DNA of 9,668 nucleotides from Bacteroidota bacterium (GTDB taxonomy: Bacteria; Bacteroidota; Bacteroidia; Chitinophagales; Chitinophagaceae): positions 1 to 9,668 of the forward strand of contig JAGWPQ010000280.1 of NCBI GenBank assembly GCA_028877045.1. The letters run 5' to 3'. Within the stretch, counting starts at the first letter, position 1; each line of letters starts with the position of its first letter. The notes below the pieces were generated by a model, which did not search any database, was not told the origin of the DNA, and saw only the letters and a list, made by a program, of their open reading frames with translations. Position numbers and translations under genes: made by a program. Shown here in pieces: positions 6,281 through 9,668 of this stretch.

Positions 6281-8995
6281 TTATAACCACAGATTAAATT
6301 TTTTGATGAACCAGTTTTTAATGAATTGTGTAAGCAAACTATAGCAAATCAAAATTCCTATCAGCCAGGGGAAATACATCATAGGTAATGGTTGCAGCTT
6401 AAATGCTTCGGCAAATGGAGAGAATGGAATATAAATACCAATTGCCATGATCGCGGTTGTTAATGCCAATACCGGCGCTGTTGCCCAACTTTGTATGAAA
6501 GGAATTTTTCTTGTCCTGATCATGTGAACGATCAATGTTTGAGAAAGTAATCCTTCAATAAACCAACCCGACTGAAATAAACTTTGATGTTCAACATTGT
6601 TTGCTTTAAAAACAAAATACATCACTGCAAAAGTTACATAATCAAACACAGAGCTAATCGGTCCAATAAAAATCATAAACTTTGCAATACCACCGGCTTC
6701 CCACTTGCGTGGCGTTTCAAGATATTCTTTATCCATCACATCCCAGGGAATCGATATCTGCGAAATATCGTATAATAAATTTTGCACTAAAATTTGTACC
6801 GGAAGCATAGGTAAGAATGGAAGAAGCGCACTGGCGCCCAGCATGCTGAACATGTTTCCAAAATTACTGCTGGCAGTCATTTTAATATACTTGATAATGT
6901 TGCCAAAAGTTCTTCTTCCATAAATAACACCTTTGCGCAACACCATCAGATCTTTTTCAAGCAAAATAATATCGGCACTTTCTTTTGCAATATCCACGGC
7001 AGTATCAACAGATATTCCAACATCTGCATCACGCAACGCAGCGGCATCGTTAATGCCATCACCCATGAAACCAACAGTATGACCTTTTGATTGCAGTGTT
7101 TTTACAACACGGCTTTTTTGTGCCGGACTTAATTTTGCAAAGATGCTGATCTCATCAACCACAGCTTTTAATTGATCGTCAGTCATTGACTCCAATTCAT
7201 TTCCTATTAAAATTTTGTCAACAGGAATTCCAACATCGCGGCAGATCTTTTTTGTAACAATATCATTATCGCCGGTCAATACTTTTAATGCAACGCCTAA
7301 TTTCTGTAATGCTTCTACAGAAGGTTTTGCAGAAGGTTTTGCAGGATCGAGAAAACCAATGAATCCGGTCAATATCATGTTGCTCTCATCGGCAACGGTA
7401 TACGTTAACGGGCGTTCTTCATACTCTTTAATAGCAACCAGCAAGACCCTTAAACCTTCTTTGTTTAATTTTTTTGAAAGATCAAGAATGTTTTTGCGGA
7501 TGTTATCGTCCATGGGTTGAATGGTATCAACTTCAACGTGCAACTGACGGTCTTCTCCCGGATCGAAAGTGTGAGAACATAATCCCAGAATTTCTTCCAC
7601 GGCACCTTTACAGATCAATAAGTGTTTATGATTGGCTTGTTCCAGGATGACCGACATTCTGCGGCGTTGAAAATCGAAAGGAATTTCATCGACCTTTTTA
7701 AATTGTTCTTCAACTTTTAAATAATCTTTTACTTCAACGTGATCGAGAATGGCAACATCCAATAAATTTTTTAATCCGGTTTGATGATAACTGTTCAAGT
7801 AAGCCCATTTCAATACTTCATCATCTTCAACACCATCAACATTTAAATGTCGCTCCAAAACAATTTTATCCAGGGTTAATGTTCCGGTCTTGTCGGTACA
7901 TAAAACATCCATGGCACCAATATTTTGAATGGCGCTTAATCTTTTTACAATAACTTTTCTTTTGCTCATTGTTACCGCACCTTTTGCAAGATTGGCGGTA
8001 ACGATCATGGGCAGCATTTCTGGTGTTAACCCAACCGCAACGGCAATGGCAAATAATAATGCTTCTACCCAATCGCCTTTTGTAAAACCATTGATAAAAA
8101 ATACCAATGGCACCATGATGAGCATGAAACGAATCAATAACCAGCTAACACTGTTTACGCCTTTATCGAAACTTGTTTCGGCGCGTTTGCCCGAAATAGA
8201 TTTGCTGATCGAACCAAAATAAGTTTGATTGCCGGTGGTTACCGCAATGGCCAATGCCTGTCCGCTTTCTACGTTTGTTCCCATGAAACAAATGTTTTCT
8301 AATTCAAGCGGCGATTTATTTTGAGTATCATGAATAATAAATTCTCTTTTTTCAACCGGTAAAGATTCACCTGTTAATGTGGATTGGTTTAAGAATAAAT
8401 CTTTTGATTGAATGATGCGGCAGTCGGCAGGGATCATATCGCCGGCAGATAAAAATATGATATCGCCGGGCACAATTTCTTTGATATCGATTTCTTTTTT
8501 TCCTTCATCTTTTCGTAAAACCGTTGCGGTGGTTTTAACCATGCTTTTTAATTTCTCGGCGGCCACATTGCTTCGAAACTCTTGCCAGAAGCGGATCACA
8601 GAACTTAGCAAGATCATTACACCCACCACAATTACAGTTTTATAATCTCTGTTTGCAGGATCTTCGAGCACAACATCAATCACAAAAGAAGTTGCTGCAA
8701 TTAAAATTAATACGGCATTGAACGGCGTGATAAATGCCTGAATAAATTGAATATACCAGGCCGGCGCTTTCTCGTGGATCACTTCGTTGGTACCAAAAGT
8801 TTCCAATCTTTTTTCTACTTCTTCAGCCGATAATCCTGTTTCGCCGGATTCTAATATTTCGAAAAAATTTTGTTTTGTTGCAGCACTGACATTTTTCAAT
8901 TTAGCGGCTGCAGCAGCATCAACACTGAGGACAGCGTTGTTAGTTGTGAACGAGATACGAGCTTTTAATTTTTCTTTTACACTTGAGATCATCAT
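6281..8995 (-). CDS. mgtA: magnesium-transporting P-type ATPase (P3B), MgtA family
   Basis: This inner-membrane pump imports Mg2+ at the cost of ATP. Features run in order (numbered from ATG at 8995): a cytoplasmic N-terminus, actuator motif TLTGES (about 206-211), M4 motif VGLTPEMLPMIVT (about 321-333), which is diagnostic of the Mg2+ subgroup, phosphorylation motif DKTGTLT with Asp368, nucleotide-binding CKGAVEEI (about 462-469), TGDN, hinge MGDGINDAAAL (about 644-654), and M6-loop NFGNMFSMLGASALLPFLP. Further membrane spans run to the C-terminus. The length of 904 residues is normal for the family and all catalytic residues are present. A TTG at 8998 is in frame but sits one base from the Shine-Dalgarno sequence, so it is unlikely. 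ATG 8995 (4-base spacing) and ATG 8992 (7-base spacing) are both possible, the latter having the better spacing. The porin gene follows after 29 bases. A long leader with a small ORF precedes it. Confidence 0.96.
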   Translation of the reverse strand: MMISSVKEKLKARISFTTNNAVLSVDAAAAAKLKNVSAATKQNFFEILESGETGLSAEEVEKRLETFGTNEVIHEKAPAWYIQFIQAFITPFNAVLILIAATSFVIDVVLEDPANRDYKTVIVVGVMILLSSVIRFWQEFRSNVAAEKLKSMVKTTATVLRKDEGKKEIDIKEIVPGDIIFLSAGDMIPADCRIIQSKDLFLNQSTLTGESLPVEKREFIIHDTQNKSPLELENICFMGTNVESGQALAIAVTTGNQTYFGSISKSISGKRAETSFDKGVNSVSWLLIRFMLIMVPLVFFINGFTKGDWVEALLFAIAVAVGLTPEMLPMIVTANLAKGAVTMSKRKVIVKRLSAIQNIGAMDVLCTDKTGTLTLDKIVLERHLNVDGVEDDEVLKWAYLNSYHQTGLKNLLDVAILDHVEVKDYLKVEEQFKKVDEIPFDFQRRRMSVILEQANHKHLLICKGAVEEILGLCSHTFDPGEDRQLHVEVDTIQPMDDNIRKNILDLSKKLNKEGLRVLLVAIKEYEERPLTYTVADESNMILTGFIGFLDPAKPSAKPSVEALQKLGVALKVLTGDNDIVTKKICRDVGIPVDKILIGNELESMTDDQLKAVVDEISIFAKLSPAQKSRVVKTLQSKGHTVGFMGDGINDAAALRDADVGISVDTAVDIAKESADIILLEKDLMVLRKGVIYGRRTFGNIIKYIKMTASSNFGNMFSMLGASALLPFLPMLPVQILVQNLLYDISQISIPWDVMDKEYLETPRKWEAGGIAKFMIFIGPISSVFDYVTFAVMYFVFKANNVEHQSLFQSGWFIEGLLSQTLIVHMIRTRKIPFIQSWATAPVLALTTAIMAIGIYIPFSPFAEAFKLQPLPMMYFPWLIGILICYSLLTQFIKNWFIKKFNLWL

Positions 8996-8999
8996 CAAT

Positions 9000-9005
9000 C
9001 CTCCC
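9000..9005 (-). promoter_or_regulatory. strong Shine-Dalgarno sequence of mgtA
   Basis: On the minus strand GGGAGG (complement of 9000-9005) stands 4 bases before ATG 8995 and 7 bases before ATG 8992. It argues against the TTG at 8998 as start. Such full Shine-Dalgarno matches are uncommon in Bacteroidota, and no other gene start in this window has one. A CCTCC at 9106-9102 in the upstream small ORF could pair with it. Confidence 0.7.
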
Positions 9006-9085
9006 GAAAATTTTTGAGTGAATATTCTTTTTTCAATCTCAACTTATCTTTTTGGCAGATTAAGTTTAGATTATCATTCATCAAA

Positions 9086-9199
9086 TTAAAGGGTGGCGAC
9101 CGGAGGCTTTATTTTAGCTGAGGAAAATAAACGATACAATTTTGTTGCAACAACAAAATGTGACAGTATCAATGTAGAAATTAAAATGAATTTGTTCAT
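9086..9199 (-). CDS. 37-residue hydrophobic small protein in the mgtA leader
   Basis: An ATG at 9197-9199 opens a frame of 37 codons ending with TAA at 9086-9088, 90 bases before mgtA. The peptide starts MNKFILISTLILSHFVVA, a clean hydrophobic stretch of about 16 residues, followed by a basic, polar segment (TKLYRLFSSAKIK) and the tail PPVATL. This is the shape of a single-span small membrane protein, or of a signal peptide with a very short tail. It lies inside the predicted mgtA transcript. Enteric bacteria control MgtA/MgtC with small membrane proteins (MgtS, MgtR) and with a leader peptide (MgtL), so a partner or leader role is reasonable, though no similarity is evident. A 3-codon ORF (ATG CAA CCA TGA) overlaps its start. 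There is no Shine-Dalgarno sequence. Chance cannot be excluded at this length. Confidence 0.4.
   Translation of the reverse strand: MNKFILISTLILSHFVVATKLYRLFSSAKIKPPVATL
9108..9131. repeat. AT-rich inverted repeat in the mgtA leader
   Basis: TTTATTTT (9108-9115) and AAAATAAA (9124-9131) are perfect 8-bp inverted arms around an 8-base loop. It lies within the 37-codon ORF just after the stronger hairpin at 9139-9159. The stem is only A-T pairs, so it is weak on its own. Confidence 0.4.
9139..9159. repeat. 9-bp perfect hairpin inside the small leader ORF
   Basis: Arms ATTTTGTTG (9139-9147) and CAACAAAAT (9151-9159) pair perfectly around a 3-base loop. Outer arms GATAC (9133-9137) and GTATC (9166-9170) could extend it to an imperfect 38-base hairpin. 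The centre also contains the 12-bp palindrome TTGTTGCAACAA. Either an RNA hairpin or a protein-binding site is possible. It falls in the codons just after the hydrophobic core of the 37-residue peptide. Confidence 0.5.
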
Positions 9200-9207
9200 G
9201 GTTGCAT

Positions 9208-9253
9208 TTTTAGCTGATCAGTGATTGTGTTCCTTGCTAACTGATGGCTAAAA
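9208..9253. repeat. 13-bp imperfect hairpin just upstream of the small leader ORF
   Basis: TTTTAGC (9208-9214) pairs with GCTAAAA (9247-9253), and ATCAGT (9217-9222) pairs with ACTGAT (9240-9245). The two stems are joined by a small internal loop, with a 17-base apical loop. On the minus strand the stem ends 8 bases before the ATG at 9199 and abuts the ATG of the 3-codon ORF. A second GCTAA copy (9236-9240) offers an alternative pairing. No T tract follows on the minus strand, so it is not a terminator there. Confidence 0.5.
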
Positions 9254-9264
9254 CTGCATCGGGG

Positions 9265-9309
9265 TTAGAAAGGATGTTTTAAGTTGATTTTACTCGGGCC
9301 CGAATCCAT
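9265..9309 (-). CDS. possible 14-codon leader ORF with embedded GC palindrome
   Basis: ATG at 9307-9309 opens MDSGPSKINLKHPF and closes with TAA at 9265-9267. It is the first ATG after the predicted transcription start and follows an A-rich stretch (ACTAAAAACAAACAAC on the minus strand) of the kind common before start codons in this phylum. Codons 3-6 contain the perfect palindrome TCGGGCCCGA (9294-9303). The peptide has no recognised motif. It could be a leader peptide, or the frame could be chance; the palindrome alone may be the functional element. Confidence 0.22.
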   Translation of the reverse strand: MDSGPSKINLKHPF

Positions 9310-9336
9310 GTTGTTTGTTTTTAGTTTAGAATGTTT

Positions 9337-9353
9337 GTTCTTTTTTTGAGAAC
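9337..9353 (-). promoter_or_regulatory. hairpin at the predicted 5' end of the mgtA transcript
   Basis: GTTCT (9337-9341) and AGAAC (9349-9353) are inverted 5-bp arms around a 7-base loop that is A-rich on the minus strand. It lies 5-20 bases downstream of the -7 element, so it would form right at the transcript's 5' end. Such stems can protect mRNA from decay; here this is inference. Confidence 0.35.
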
Positions 9354-9357
9354 GCGG

Positions 9358-9387
9358 CAAAGGTAATGCTGTAGCCACTTGCAGCAA
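9358..9387 (-). promoter_or_regulatory. Bacteroidota-type promoter of the mgtA unit
   Basis: On the minus strand TTG (complement of 9385-9387), a 19-base spacer and TACCTTTG (complement of 9358-9365) match the Bacteroidota consensus TTG-N19-TAnnTTTG in every defined position. Transcription would start near 9351. It lies between the terminator of the DoxX gene and the leader ORFs, so mgtA has its own transcription unit. Confidence 0.72.
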
Positions 9388-9407
9388 AATAAAATTTTAG
9401 TTAATGC

Positions 9408-9439
9408 AAAAAGCCCATATCACTCAATCGGAGCTTTTT
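9408..9439 (-). terminator. Rho-independent terminator of the DoxX gene
   Basis: AAAAAGC-CC (9408-9416) and GG-A-GCTTTTT (9430-9439) form a stem of about 9 pairs with a single bulged A and a 13-base loop. T runs flank both sides, so it could work in either direction. It lies about 100 bases past the DoxX stop and just upstream of the mgtA promoter. Confidence 0.6.
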
Positions 9440-9462
9440 AATTGCTGAATAATGTTATGCGG

Positions 9463-9507
9463 TACAAGTGTGCGATGCTTCGACTTCGCTCAGCACAGGC
9501 TACACTG
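9463..9507. repeat. possible interspersed intergenic repeat
   Basis: The core CTTCGACTTCGCTCAGCACA (9478-9497) resembles the short 'TTCGACTTCGCTCAGCA' elements I recall from intergenic regions of many Bacteroidota genomes. It can fold: AGTGT (9467-9471) pairs with ACACT (9502-9506), or TGTGC (9469-9473) with GCACA (9493-9497). It lies between the DoxX stop and its terminator and is more GC-rich than its surroundings. The repeat status rests on memory and needs copies elsewhere in the genome. Confidence 0.4.
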
Positions 9508-9538
9508 CAGATGCTATGAAATACAACAGCTTGATGAA

Positions 9539-9668
9539 TTATTTTAATCTTTTTGTTTTGATCAAATGATCTATACTGAACCTGCCTGCGCCAAACATAA
9601 TTAAAGTAACAAGCATTAATAAATAATACAAAGGGATTTCGAAACCATTGTTGCCTGCTTCAAAACCA
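9539..9668 (-). CDS. DoxX-family membrane protein, C-terminal end only
   Basis: Only the last 42 codons are inside the window, ending with TAA at 9539-9541; the start lies beyond the right edge. The visible part reads NNGFEIPLYYLLMLVTLIMF and then GAGRFSIDHLIKTKR. This is the typical end of DoxX proteins: a GFE(Y/I)P turn, the last transmembrane helix (about 14 residues visible as LYYLLMLVTLIMFG), the G-x-G-(R/K)-(Y/F)-S-(L/I)-D motif and a short basic tail. DoxX proteins are four-helix inner-membrane proteins, some linked to quinone or thiol redox chemistry; the role of this one is not known. It has its own terminator and probably no link to mgtA. Confidence 0.8.
   Translation of the reverse strand, partial: GFEAGNNGFEIPLYYLLMLVTLIMFGAGRFSIDHLIKTKRLK

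Larger units (their letters stand above)
8996..9351 (-). promoter_or_regulatory. long structured 5' leader of mgtA
   Basis: From the predicted transcription start near 9351 to the mgtA start is about 355 bases, very long for this phylum. It holds a 5'-end hairpin (9337-9353), a 14-codon ORF (9265-9309) containing a GC palindrome, a 13-bp imperfect hairpin (9208-9253), a 37-codon ORF (9086-9199) with two hairpins inside it, and a strong Shine-Dalgarno sequence. I could not see the conserved pieces of the M-box (ykoK) Mg2+ riboswitch. Enteric mgtA also has a long leader with a short ORF (mgtL), but no sequence similarity is evident. A regulatory role is inferred from layout only. Confidence 0.5.

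Noticed and set aside
7318..7347. Short tandem repeat giving AKPSAKPS in the Mg2+ ATPase.
   Set aside because: The segment after FLDP has the usual family length before VLTGDN, so it is not an insertion; only two 12-base units.
7929..8222. Open frame of 97 codons on the plus strand opposite the Mg2+ ATPase, with similar ones at 3449-4003 opposite the kinase.
   Set aside because: They lie entirely opposite conserved coding sequence and their translations have no family features; they are shadows of the real genes.
8996..8998. TTG as the start codon of the Mg2+ ATPase.
   Set aside because: It lies one base from GGGAGG, too close for initiation; the ATG codons at 8995 and 8992 are better placed.
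9001..9351. M-box (ykoK) Mg2+ riboswitch in the mgtA leader.
   Set aside because: I could not find its conserved sequence blocks on the minus strand; a covariance-model scan would settle it.
1..9668. CRISPR array, tRNA, rRNA, insertion sequence, attachment site or restriction/defence genes.
   Set aside because: No regularly spaced repeats, no RNA-gene-like sequence and no transposase, recombinase or nuclease motifs were seen on either strand.

Overview
The window comes from a member of the Bacteroidota, probably a relative of the Chitinophagaceae. The DNA is AT-rich, most start codons lack a Shine-Dalgarno sequence, promoters fit the Bacteroidota pattern TTG-N19-TAnnTTTG, and the protein set (FIST sensor beside a soluble hybrid kinase, DoxX, SET beside an ATP-grasp enzyme) fits that phylum. 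This placement is inferred from sequence style; no rRNA is present.

Layout. (1) Positions 1-1440, minus strand: a two-gene unit with a small SET-domain protein methyltransferase (949-1440) followed 18 bases later by a D-Ala-D-Ala-ligase-like ATP-grasp enzyme, cut by the left edge. (2) 1566-1937, minus: an 82-residue protein of unknown function with its own terminator and a promoter that overlaps a perfect 19-bp palindrome. (3) 2124-4874, plus: a FIST-domain sensor and a cytoplasmic hybrid histidine kinase/receiver, 27 bases apart, forming a predicted ligand-sensing pair. (4) 4878-8995, minus, meeting the kinase gene tail to tail with only 3 bases between: a P3B magnesium-transporting ATPase (mgtA type) and, 29 bases downstream, an OprB-type outer-membrane porin. 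(5) 8996-9440, minus: a leader of about 355 bases in front of mgtA. It starts at a very good promoter (TTG-N19-TACCTTTG) and holds several hairpins, a possible 14-codon leader ORF, a 37-codon ORF for a small hydrophobic peptide, and an unusual GGGAGG Shine-Dalgarno sequence before mgtA. (6) 9440-9668: a possible interspersed repeat and the C-terminal end of a DoxX-family membrane protein, cut by the right edge, with its terminator.

How the parts work together. The porin and the Mg2+ pump would carry ions or small solutes across the outer and inner membranes in turn. The long structured leader suggests that pump synthesis is controlled after transcription starts, a design known from enteric mgtA but here built from unrelated sequence. 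The FIST protein is expected to bind a small molecule and pass the signal to the neighbouring kinase, whose own receiver domain would feed a phosphorelay encoded elsewhere. The SET/ATP-grasp pair looks like a two-step modification module of unknown target. The most promising places for something undescribed are the mgtA leader with its small ORF and the SET/ATP-grasp pair.
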